From assembly GCA_027422505.1 (NCBI GenBank), contig JAPQWV010000050.1:496001-560000 (forward strand): 64,000 nt of DNA. Direction: 5' to 3'. The notes beneath the pieces were generated by a model. The model searched no databases. It had not been told where the DNA came from and was given only the letters and a program-made list of their open reading frames with translations. The translations under genes and the position numbers were made by a program. Source of the DNA: Craterostigma plantagineum (lineage: Eukaryota; Streptophyta; Magnoliopsida; Lamiales; Linderniaceae). Of the stretch, positions 26,963 to 37,819 are shown in pieces. Positions within the stretch are counted from its first letter, which is position 1. The number at the start of each line of letters is the position of its first letter.

Positions 26963-28158
26963 ATGGATTCACAAAGAATTGATATGAATATTCCAGTAAT
27001 AGATGATCTAGGTGAATGTAGCTTTGATTTGAACACAACTCCAGAAATAAGCAACAATGAGGAATAAACAATATCAGTGATCGTTAGATCATCGTCAGCG
27101 GGTACGATTTTATTCGATCTAAATACGAATCCAGAAGAGGAGTTTCATTCTCCATTGTTGGAACTAAATGTCCATGAGTTAAGGGAAGAAGATGAAGATA
27201 ACGGGGATGCAGATTCAGGTTAATTTTTTTTGGCGTAATTTTTTATAGTTTCTGTAGGGTTTACGGTGTTTGCATTCCTAATCCGTGTCAACATGGTGCC
27301 TTTACGTATTTTTTAATATGGCTTGTTGCGAATCTCATCTATAATTGTCATGGTTATTCCGAGGATGATTTTATGGTCTTCAATTCCTAATCCGTGTCAA
27401 CATGGTGCCTTTACGTATTGTTTCACTTTTGGTATGTAATGAACAATGGCATGAAACGTTATATGACTTCTTAATATGCTGCTTTACATATTTTTTTATT
27501 TACGTGTTAGTAATATGCTGCTTTAATAGTAGTGTGCAACTGATGTAGAGCAAAGATTGTAAGAATATTTTATTTGTGTGACTAGGTTAACTTTGCTTGT
27601 GGACTATATTATTCTATATGCAGCTCAAACGAACAAACGATCGGGACAAAAAGAAAGAACTTGACGAATGATCAAAGATGGGTAATTTATAATGCTCTAT
27701 TGGAGAGAAGTGTTAATGAAAATTGAAGAAAAGTACAACAAGGGAGGTATCTTATTTATTTTCAGTAAATATTCGCACCATACAAAGAATATGGAAGCAA
27801 GCCAAAGTTACTCCTAATAATCATGTTGTCGATGTGTCCCACAATAAAACAAAAAATTGTGGTCGTAAAAGAGTTCAAGTTGATCTTGATCGAGTTCGAG
27901 ATATTCCATTACACCGATGGACAACATTGAGGTCGCTTGCCGAAATTTTGGGTGTTAGCCGTACAACATTGTTCAGGCATGTGAAAAAAGGCCTCCTGCG
28001 ACGTCACGGCAATGCCATCAAACCACATCTTAAGGAAGAAAATATGAGAGCTCGGTTGCAATTTTGTGTGTCTATGTTAGATACTAATAGTCTGCCGCAT
28101 GAACCAAAATTTCAATACATGTACAATATTGTACATATTGATGAAAAATGGTTCTACA
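26963..28158 (+). pseudogene. Mariner-like transposase, N-terminal part (broken)
   Basis: First part of a plant mariner transposase. Exon 1 runs 26963-27218 (AG then GTTAAT donor) with acidic DLN-type repeats and a premature stop at 27065-27067. The next exon begins at 27624. It holds an N-terminal helix-turn-helix region (NIRTIQRIWKQA, then LGVSRTTLFRHVKK) and runs to HIDEKWFY, which includes the first catalytic Asp. Two frame changes lie near 27640-27720. Coding is cut after the TAC codon by the hAT insertion; the reading frame is taken up again at 31366. Confidence 0.85.
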
Positions 28159-31100
28159 CAGGGCGGTCCTATGTAGGGGCTCGGGGGGTCCATTGACCCC
28201 CCGACCGCTGGAGAAAAAAACTAGTAGTATAGCTTGCTTGGTTACCTTGGTTGTTCGTCAATGGAGTTTTTTACTCGATGATGAAGAAGATAGCAGTAAT
28301 TAGGGTTATTTGATTTTAAAATTATATTTAATGGGCTATTCTTTTACTTTGGATCATTATATGTTTCTTTTTGCACACGTTTGGGCCACTAATAATTTGT
28401 GAGCCCATTAACTTGAGTAGTGTAAAAGCCCTAGAGTAAGATAAAGTAAAAAATGAAAGAGAAAAAATAAAGAACTCCACATCATCACCATACGACAAGA
28501 AAGAAAACAAAAGCAAACATTCCAGTCGAGTACAGCAAGGCAGCAAAGCAATTAGAAAAGGCCATTTTCGATTGTAAGGTTTTTTAATACTATACTCTAA
28601 TACCTTATTTAATTTATTGAAATATTTCGAATACTCATTTATGTTTTATGATAGTTCTATATTTCTTTGATTTAGGTTTCATATTTTGTTTTAATTTTTG
28701 AATTGTAGGAATGCAAGTATGGATAAATGGGTTATTAAAACAAGAAGAAACTCGGAATCGTCTCCAAAAGTTGGCACGTCTTTATCTAATGAGGTTAGTC
28801 CTAATGATGATCAAAGCCGTAAAAGAGGTCGGGTGGATGAGTTAATAGATAGCGATATTATTGGTGATCCGGCATTACGCAAACTGATTAATAGCTATCC
28901 TATTGAAGTTAGAGATGACTTGCAGAGGCAATATATAGCGAAAGGCCCTTGCCAACCAATTGGTCATATTTTTCCATCAAGTAATTTTAGTGGTTATGAA
29001 CGGAAGTTTCAAAAGTCTTGGTTCGAGAAGTATATTTGGCTAGAATATAGCATATCCAAGGATGCTACATTTTGCTTCTGGTGATATTTGCTAAAGGACA
29101 CAAACAAGGAGATGATGCATTCACTGAAATTGGTTTTAGAAATTGGAAAAAAGCGACGGAAAAATTTGTTGATCACAAAGGGGGAGTAACTAGCATTCAT
29201 CGTAGTGCTAGTATTCAATATTTTGGATTCAAAAATCAAACGTATAATGTGGATTATGTGATGATGAAAAAATCAGATGCATTGGAGCTTGCTTATCATA
29301 CAAGGCTAACTGCAGTTGTTGATGTGAGTCGATATGTTTTGGGTCAAGGTTTGGCTTTTCGTGGACATGATGAATCGCCACAATCTATGCATCAAGGCAA
29401 TTTTACGAACTTGTGAGATGGTATTGTGATTGAAGTGAAGAAGTCAACAAGGTAATGAATATAAATGCCCCAGGAAATAATGAGTTGACGTCTCCAAAAT
29501 TCAAAAGCAAATTATCATTGCTTGCGCAACAGAGGTGCGAAAGGAAATCTTAAAAGAACTTGGTGATAAGTTCTTTTCAATTTTAATAGATGAGACTCGA
29601 GATTGCCCGTGAAAGAGCAAATGGCTATTGTTTTGAGATTTGTGAATGATAATGGTGAAGTGCTTGAACGGTTTCTTGGGGTAATCCATGTTAGTGATAC
29701 ATCGGCAAAAGCATTGAAATGTGATATTGACGAATTTTTTTCGAATAACGGATTATCAATTTCTAATCTTAGAGGACAAGGTTACGACGGGGCTTCAAAT
29801 ATGCGTGGTGAGTTTAATGGTCTAAAATCACTTATTTTGAGAGAGAATAAGCACGCTCATTATAGTCATTGCTTTGCTCACCAGCTTCAGTTAGTCGTTG
29901 TTGCTACTTCAACTGATCATATAATGGCGAATAGCTTTTTTTAATATCTTGCTATGATTGTGGACGTTGTTAGTGCTTTATGTAAAAGAAAAGACTCTTT
30001 ACGACAGAGGCAACATGATAGTATGGTTGAACGCATTGAACGCGGTGAAGTTTTAACAGGAAAGGGACAGAATCGGGAAACAAGTTTGATTAGAGCTGGT
30101 GATACTCGTTGGGGTTCTCACTTTAAAACAATCATTCGACTATTTCACTTGTGGAATCCGATAAAAGGTGTGCTTGCATCTGTAGTGGAAGATGGATGTG
30201 ATAAGAAAAGTCGGTTTAGTGCTGCAAGTTTAGTTGATAAGATGGAATCGTTTGAGTTTGTGTTTGTTGGTCGTTTGATGGAGCACATTTTAGGGATGAC
30301 AAATACGTTATCGCAAGTTCTCCAACAAAAGACTCAAAACATAGGCATCGCTATTGGATTGGTGCAAGCATTAAAAGGCGACTTGAATAGATTTAGAAAC
30401 GAAGGTTGGGATGGTTTGTTGATGGAGGTCGTCAAATTTTGTTCAGAAAATGAAATTAGTGTACCGAACATGGATGATTGCATTATGGGACGTATTTGAA
30501 AGACTCTTGATGGGCAACAGAAGACATATCTTCATTATTATAAGATCGACATTTTCTTGCAGGTATTTACTTCCATTTATTTAATACGAAATATACTTAT
30601 ACGTCTTACATTTTTTTGTTAAATGATAGGCAATTGATCTTATTTCTCAAGAAATGAACACTCGTTTCACGGAATCAAACTCGGAGTTGCTTATGTGTAT
30701 AGATTGCCTTGATCCTAGAAATGCATTCAATTCTTTTGATCATGAGCAGTTGGTCCGTCTAGCTGAGTTATATTCAGAAGATTTTTCTGATGTTGATATT
30801 TCTGAATTGAAATATCAACTAAAGATGTACATTTCTTACATGAGAACGGATCCGGCTTTCGCCGACCTCAAAGACATTGGAGATCTTTCAAAGAAAATGG
30901 TAGAGATGGATTGTCACTATGGGTTTCCTTTGGTCTATCGACTTATTAGGTTGGCATTAGTCTTACCTGTCGCAACATCAACTGTTGAAAGATCTTTCTC
31001 TGCGTTGAAGATAATCAAGACAGATTTGCGCAACAAGATGGGAGACGGGTTTTTATCGGATTGCTTAATTTGTTATATAGAGAAAGACATCTTTGTCAAA

Positions 31101-31365
31101 GTTGAAACCGAAGCAATATTGCAAGAATTTCAGATGATGCGATCTCGTCGAATGCAATTACCACCAAAGAAGCCTCCTTGTATTGCTAGTGTTTCAGTCA
31201 ATCGTAGAAATTAATTTTTATCTTTATTCGGTATATTATTCTAGATGTATTGATGATTTTGACACGAATTATACATTATTTTAGATTATTATATATTTAT
31301 TTTGCCGATGGAAAGAAACACAACTCTAACGAGCCCCCTGCTCTAAAATCCTGGGTCCGCCTCTG
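28159..31365 (+). mobile_element. hAT transposon inserted in the mariner transposase gene
   Basis: 3207 bp with perfect 8-base duplications GTTCTACA (28151-28158, 31366-31373). Ends CAGGGCGGTCC and, on the complement, CAGAGGCGGACC are typical of hAT. It encodes a decayed TTF-type/DUF4371 hAT transposase on the plus strand. Confidence 0.92.
28719..31214 (+). pseudogene. hAT transposase (TTF zinc finger/DUF4371 type), decayed
   Basis: Starts MDKWVIKTRR after an AG acceptor, as in plant zinc finger MYM/TTF-type hAT proteins. Sections in order: TTF-type zinc finger region (28900-29090), DUF4371 core with GQGYDGASNMRG (about 29600-29940), a middle part to 30499, an intron, then the last exon from about 30629 to 31214 with the hAT dimerisation motif (TSTVERSFSALKIIKTDLRN). 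Frameshift near 29075, stops near 29416 and 29611, and a stop at 29942 show it is dead. Confidence 0.85.
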
Positions 31366-32134
31366 GTTCTACATGACCAAAAAGACGGAGACCTACTACT
31401 TGCTTCCAACCGAGGAGGAGCCATTGCGTACTTGCCAAAGTAAGAATTACATTGGAAAAATAATGTTCTTAGTTGCAATGGCACGCCCAAGATTTGACGA
31501 AGATGGAAATGAAGTCTTTTCGGGAAAAATTGGAGTTTTTCCATTCGTCACCATGCAACCAGCAAAGAGACGAAGTAGAAGAGAAGCCGGGACTCTAGAG
31601 ATGAAGCCTATCACATCTGTTAAGAGAGAAACTATAACGAAGTGTTCGATTGAAGAAGTGATACCAAAAATTCAAGAAAGATGGCCACGAGAGGATTTCG
31701 GAAAGACTATATGGATTCAACAAGATAACGCAAGGACGCATGTCGATCCAAGTGATAAAGAATTTCAAGAAGCTGCTTCAACAAATGGTTTCGACATTCG
31801 GATCATGTGCCAACCACCAAATTCACCAGATTTAAATGTTCTTGATCTTGGATTTTTTATTGCAATTCAAGCTCTTCAAGACAAGGAGAGTCCTAAGACC
31901 GTACAAAACCTTATTCATGCGGTCGAGAAAGCTTTTGACGAATATTCCTCAAAGATGATAAATCGGATCTTTTTGACTCTTCAATCTTGTATGCATGAAA
32001 TCATGAAAGTCGGCGGATCGAATAGGTACAAAATTCCGCAGAAGGGTACGTTGGAAAGAGGAGATCGCCTTCCTACACAAATAACTTGTGATCCGAGTGT
32101 AGTAGAAAATGTAGTAAATGTATTGGCGTCTTAA
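31366..32134 (+). pseudogene. Mariner-like transposase, C-terminal part
   Basis: Continues the transposase in the same frame after the hAT. It holds QQDNARTH with the second catalytic Asp and SPDLNVLDLGFF with the third. Counting residues between the Asp of QQD and the Asp of NVLD gives 39, the DD39D spacing of plant mariners. Open to the stop at 32132-32134. Confidence 0.88.
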
Positions 32135-33170
32135 GTCGTTTCTCTAGCATTTTACATATGTTTTCATACGAATATAAGGGTTTTTAAGGATTTCTATAAA
32201 CAAAAAGAAAAACAAAAGAAATGGGCACTAATGTCATATCGAAGATGAATCGGCCTGATTTATCTCTAGATCTTTCTTGTTTGTGTCCTAATACATATAT
32301 GCAATAATCTGTACATAGGTTAGGAAGGATCTGTAAATATGGACTCATCGTCGAGCTGTGTTTCAATCAAATCCATCATATATTCAACGCATTTAGGAAC
32401 AATAGTAGGAACAAAATCACTTACACCATTTTTATAAGTGCAAGTAATCTAAAAATATTTTGGAAGATAGATTTTCAACATTGTTACGATCTCTTGTTGA
32501 ATCTCTTTGTTGGTATGGAATTCTCTTTCATCGACATAGAACTTTGGGAGATAATCTGTCCTCCTCAATCTCTTGTTTGACTTGAACATGGAAAGAATAC
32601 CAATCTTCTGAAATTGGTTGCTTTTCCTTTCTATCTTCTATTCAAGAGAGTTTCTTCTACAATTGAAGAGAATTATTTTTGTGGTGTTTACAGATTTCTT
32701 GAACATGTTTTTATAGATATTTAAATGGGAGATGTGGAAAGTTTAGAGATATTGGAACTTGCTGAGATTGACATTGGAAAGACATGTTTTTATAAGAGAG
32801 GTGTTTATTCCAGTTTTTTTTAAGAGAGGTGTTTACAGAAGTTGGAAATACACGTTGGTGTAGTTTTCTAGTATAGAACTTTGTGTTACTATTTAATATG
32901 GGGGGAAATATGGAAATCTACACATAATCATTTTCTGAAAACCCCAAAACGACATTCTTAAGTGACAAAAAAATTATCTTAAACGACATTGAAATAGGAA
33001 CAGAGGGAGTATTATAATATATATAATATTAAATTATATTTTAAATAATAGTAAATAATATCAAATATAGATTAAATAATATTAAATTAATACAAATAAT
33101 ATAAAGTTATAACTTATATAATATTTATAACAAAATATATTCAAATTTATATATTATATTAAAAATATTA

Positions 33171-33401
33171 CTTCCTCCGTCCCACTATCTTTTGTACATT
33201 TTACTAAACCGGGCATTCCATTATCTTTTGTACATTTCCTAATTTAGCAAAAAACTATCACAAACAAATTATATTAAATATTCTTAAAAGACGTGTCAAA
33301 TATATATTTTTTACCTTTAATTGCACTATATTATTTAAATATCTAGTTTTTAAAAACCGTGACAACTCCCAAATGTCCATAAGTTACTGGGACAGTGAGA
33401 G
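33171..33401. mobile_element. Stowaway MITE
   Basis: 231 bp between TA sites; left end CTTCCTCCGTCCCACTATC, right end GGGACAGTGAGAG, with TTTTGTACATTT repeats near the left end. It sits between the mariner and the outer GC-rich element. Confidence 0.7.
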
Positions 33402-33589
33402 TATTTTTTTTTTAAAAAATAAGGGGCAGGGAATCCCCGCGGGGAATTCCCGCCCCGCTGGGATCCCGTGAGGACGGCTTTGCTCTCTCCTGCTAAATAA
33501 ATATAACCCTTCAATTTCTCTCACTTGGTAAGCCCTTTCTCGCTCCTCTCTCGCCCTACCTAGGTTTAAGTTTGAAACTAACTTCCAAG

Positions 33590-34209
33590 TACGGGTGGGC
33601 GTCGGGTTCGGCTGTTCGGGTTTTACCCGAATCCGATCGGGTTCGGGCAGTTCGGGTCGGGTAACTCAGGTTATTACCTGATAATTATATATCGGGTAGT
33701 AATTTACTACCCGGTCGGGTTGGGTACCCGACAAATTATTTTTAAAAAAATATATTAGTTTGTTTTTATACATAAACATTAAAAAATATAATTGCATATC
33801 TAAATATCAATATCTAACGTGAGTTGTGGTAAAATTTTAAGTAATATTTTGATTAGTTTCCTATTTTAATTGCATAATTAACAAACGATATTTTATTATC
33901 AATGCATCAATCATTATAAAAATTGAAAAAATAAACATACAAAAATATGTTTATATTATAGAAAATAAAACATCCAAATATTGTAAGTGGCATTATATAT
34001 AACATGGATATTTGATATGTTATAATATCTTTAATCATATTTTTTCAATTCAAAATCGGGTTCCCGACGTCGGGTACCCGAACCCTATATATCCCCGACA
34101 AGCAGGTACTCGACGTAGATCAGGTTGGGTTCAACTAGTGAAAATCTTAGCCCGAACCCGAACTATCCGAACCCGAATTACCCGACTACCCGACCCGATG
34201 CCCACCCTA
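33590..34209. mobile_element. hAT-type MITE
   Basis: 620 bp with ends TACGGGTGGGCGTCGGG and, on the complement, TAGGGTGGGCATCGGG. Flanks CTTCCAAG and CCCCCAAG match at 6 of 8 bases. Sub-terminal CGGGT/ACCCG motifs recur in both arms. Confidence 0.7.
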
Positions 34210-34312
34210 CCCCCAAGTGTATTCAAATCCCATTAGAGGTTTGCCTCTTCTCAACTTTTAGTCTAAGATCGGTATGACTTTATGTTCTTCAAATAATCTC
34301 TAACATATGGTT

Positions 34313-34430
34313 AGGGATGGCAACGGGGCGGGGGCGGGGATCTAATCCCAGTCCCTGTCCCCGTTCCTGCGATGCATTCGGGGACGAAATCATCCCCGTT
34401 CGTTTGTCCACCGTTACATTAGGCCAAAGC
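34313..34430. mobile_element. hAT-like MITE end, partner not found
   Basis: TTAGGGATGGCAACGGGGCGG followed by repeated GGGGA/TCCCC motifs, similar to the terminus at 26458. Only one end is visible. Confidence 0.4.
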
Positions 34431-35481
34431 ATCTGATATTTTTTCTATGATTTTTTTAAACAACACAACCAAGAGCAATTTAATTACAATTGCAATAACT
34501 AAGAAATTTTGAAGTGAAATGATAACTTATTAAATTAATTAAGTTATAAATAGAGGAATTAAACTGCAAATAAAGTGACAAACCAAATTGATAATTTTTA
34601 GCCATCGTAGCCTTTTAGATAATAGAATAGATATACATATAAAAATAAAGTAAAACTAGTATTTCTGGCAACTAGTCAATTGATATAGACCAATTGACGA
34701 TTTATCTTAACCCCTCACCCTTTATATAATATAATATATAGATGAGAATTATACGATCAGTGCTACTTAGGTAGTGCATTGAATCTCCCCGAGGGTAGCG
34801 ATGGAAAACAAAAATGGCCACTGAACATGATAATAAGAAATTCAACCGGAGAAGAACTCACGTTGCAATGAAACATAAAAACTAAGGAAAATTATATAAA
34901 AGAAAATTCTCTGCAGAGGATCACTAGCATACCTGCAACAATTACAAGTAGTGTCAAATGGAAGAAGATGGACGGTGGACCGTCTGCCAAATATTTATCT
35001 GACATTAACAAAAAATGATTTATTATCCAGCGTAAAAGAAAAACTAATACGGAAACAATTTGGAACTGACGCTATTTAATCTGACGACCTTTCCATTGAA
35101 TTAGTGTCTTCTAAGCACCTCTAATTTTCTTAACGAAAATGTACAAACTATACATATTTTTTAAATAGTAAAACAACTTCCATTTAAAAACAAAATTTGT
35201 TAAACGAGTATTATACTTGATAGTTGAGGAATATGAGCTTGGCACAGTATCAAAAGACAACCAAATATCCACCTATTATTTCAAGAACATCTTCAACTGC
35301 AAAGGACTAACAACCTTTCGTAGAACAATCACTAATGTTTACTTCAATGCAATGCCTCACGAAATTTTCAATGTAAAACATAAGCAAGTTCAAGCTATAG
35401 GGCAGAAACATGCATTATGATTACGTCCATATTAACCTTAGAGATCAGCAATATAGTTTCTCCACAAACTTAGTCAATGAT
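34431..35481. other. Intergenic, downstream of the uL24m gene
   Basis: No gene seen. AT-rich; includes the 3' flank of the ribosomal protein gene. Confidence 0.45.
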
Positions 35482-36626
35482 TCAAAGATCAGGCATTCCC
35501 TCGCCAGTTTTAGCATCATATGTTTTCTCCAAAACCAACTCCATTGGTGTATCTTTGGGACCAACTGCATACAAAGTCAAACGCCAGTGATTTAGAACAG
35601 AATTGCATTGAAATTTGATGATAATCACTGAAAATCTCTGTCTTCTTATGCAGCATGTTCGAAGGCACGGGCTAATATTAGCCCCTTCAAGGTGGTATAA
35701 GGTGCCAAGATCAAATAACTTTACATTTGAGGATGAGGGGTGTCCGATTAATTTTAAATTAGATACAAGATTTTCATCTAGAGAAACTCACTGCAGGTTC
35801 TGAAACCTTAGAAAAGGCATTATGACAGCCGATGAACGATGTAATGAAGAAAATCTTGACACTTACCAATGGTAGGTCTAGGCGTGCTCCTCATCTTCAA
35901 GATTTCAGGGCGAGGGATAATGGATCCTGAAGCTCCGATGCCTCTAGAAACTCGGACTTTGGTTCCATCTTCTAAGTATTTCGTCCCAACCTTGCACGGT
36001 CTCCTTCATGTAAGAAATATCACATTAAATGATTGAATCGAAATTCGAAACACCAAAAAAACGAAAAAAAAAAGATGTAAACGGTTAACCCATTAGCTTG
36101 TTCTCTTACCCTGTGATGGGATCGAGAACCTGAACATTTGATACATGAAGAGGGGCTTCAACAGAGAAAATTCCACCTTCATGACCTTGCCCTTGCTTTA
36201 TGTGCTTCTTTACCTGCCAATTATTTCAAGCAGGAAAAATTAAACTACGAACTAACCCATCAAATCCCTTCAAATCCAAAGTCTTATGATCTAAAAAACA
36301 AATAACAGTCAAACAAATTGGATTGGCTATAGGCAATACGAACGCATCGAATTTTCTCACCAAGTTCTTTCCTTCCACGATGACACGATTTTGAGAGCGA
36401 ATCACGCGTTTAATCAAGCCGGTCTCCCCTTTATCTTTCCCCCTAATTATCATCACCTGAAAACAGAATTAAGTGGGCATTTCATTTGGCTGAAGAACTA
36501 CAAATACATTCTTCCTTTGGTTGAAATTAATTTCACCAGCAGGCTAATGAGTTGCATTTCACTTACATTATCGCCTCTAAGGATCTTCCAGTGATGAATG
36601 AGCTTCTGAGCTGCCTTCCAACCCAT
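35482..36626 (-). CDS. Mitochondrial large-subunit ribosomal protein uL24 (KOW domain)
   Basis: uL24-family ribosomal protein with a KOW motif, binding 23S-type rRNA early in large-subunit assembly. Five exons, minus strand: 36567-36626, 36361-36456, 36110-36213, 35867-36003, 35482-35564; all GT/AG, phases close, 159 residues. That is the length of the plant nuclear-encoded form assigned to mitochondria. Seen: start [22 protein letters not shown] segment [19 protein letters not shown] near residues 22-40, and the C-terminal [13 protein letters not shown]. It has no transit peptide extension like that of chloroplast L24, which supports mitochondrial assignment by homology. The stop TGA at 35482-35484 follows MPDL. 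Confidence 0.93.
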
Positions 36627-36843
36627 AACTTTGACCTTGACGAAGAATTAGGAATCAGAGCAAACAACGAATAAATGATAAGGTCGAAAATTCAACCATA
36701 CAACTCGGAAATCACAACTGGGAAGTGAGGTTCAGGAAAGTGATGTTCGTCGTGGAGTTGACGAGGGTTTCGTTTGGGCTTGGGGGACTTTACGTGACCT
36801 CATTCTTGGGCTATCAAGACTAGGCCAAAAATTTGTATATTAT

Positions 36844-36900
36844 ACTCCCTCCGTCCCAAATCATTTAATACAACTACTGCATTTTGAGTTTGAGTATGCG
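36844..36900. repeat. Isolated Stowaway-like left end
   Basis: ACTCCCTCCGTCCCAAATCA after TATA in the uL24m upstream region; no matching right end found nearby. Confidence 0.45.
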
Positions 36901-37379
36901 TTTGAGTTTGAGAATACGTTTCTCGGTTGAAGATGGTCTAAACTAATGAACTTTATATTATAATTAAAAAATAATATAAAAATTTTAATACTCTATTATA
37001 GTATATTTTTTTATTTTAATTTTTTTAAATTTAAAAAGATGTCTTTAAATAAAAGAAATTATCACTACTTTATTTTTATAATATTATAGGATATTTTGAA
37101 TATAATTGCAATAAGTTATGAAATAAAAAATAAAACATTAAAAGAAAACAAAGTGTGCGCCCGCAATTATGAATTGTACTGCACGTGTTTACATGGATGA
37201 TCAAGGCAAAGCTTTACCTATAGGTAGCAGCGCTCAACGAGAAGGAAAGGATAACACCACAAGACAACATATCTTCCGTCAGTCGGCTCATTTTATTCTT
37301 CCAGTCGTTGCTGTTGCTCTTCTACACTTCATTCTTACGATGTGTACCTATCTCTAATGTCTCAACATAATAAAGAAAT

Positions 37380-37570
37380 TCTATCCTCCGACCCGTGGAC
37401 GTAGGTCATTTTGATCGAATTATGTAAAATCCCGCATTCAATATCTAAATTTATTTTTTGTCCTCTTATTTATTATCGTCATTTTCGGGTCCTCTTATCG
37501 TCATTTTCGGCAATTATATTATCGGTGATCAAAATATCCTAACACTCTTTGTACAGAGATCCATCATCTC
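37380..37570. repeat. Possible LTR fragment
   Basis: The stretch CGACCCGTGGACGTAGGTCA followed by GATCGAATTATGTAAA resembles the leader region found in many plant Copia LTRs. No TG/CA ends, PBS or partner LTR, so only a tentative call. Confidence 0.3.
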
Positions 37571-37819
37571 ATGCGGACCTGGTTCTTGATGAGTTTTCTC
37601 TTTAATACTATCACATATAGATCTTGTCCTTCAACTGATAAAGTGGAGGTTCCCATCCAAATATATAATACTTCGAGTCCTAATATTTTACCTATATCTT
37701 TTTCACTTCTTAGATAGGCTAGGCATTACGTCTTCTCTTGAGTAGTCATAACTCATATAAGAGATCGCATTCATGAGCTAGACACAATTTAATGCGAATG
37801 TCTGCAGGTTTAAATAAAA

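Larger units (their letters stand above)
26600..33009 (+). mobile_element. Plant mariner-like element (DD39D), interrupted by an hAT
   Basis: 6410 bp between TA dinucleotides (26598-26599, 33010-33011). Ends CTCCCTCTCTTCCTATTT and, on the complement, CTCCCTCTGTTCCTATTT extend into a further matching AATGTCGTTTAAGA. Removing the hAT (28159-31365) and one copy of its 8-base duplication leaves 3195 bp, a normal size for an autonomous plant mariner. It carries the two halves of one transposase gene on the plus strand. Confidence 0.9.
26458..33500. mobile_element. Outer GC-rich hAT-like element split by later insertions
   Basis: Left part (26458-26590) opens TAGGATTGGCAGTGGGGCG and is full of CCCCGCGGGG/GGCGGGGA motifs. 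The same motif set resumes at about 33420-33470 (GGGGAATTCCCGCCCCGC) after a mariner and a Stowaway. Together they look like the two halves of one GC-rich hAT MITE. The right terminus is degenerate and no 8-base duplication is visible, so the right border is approximate. Confidence 0.45.
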
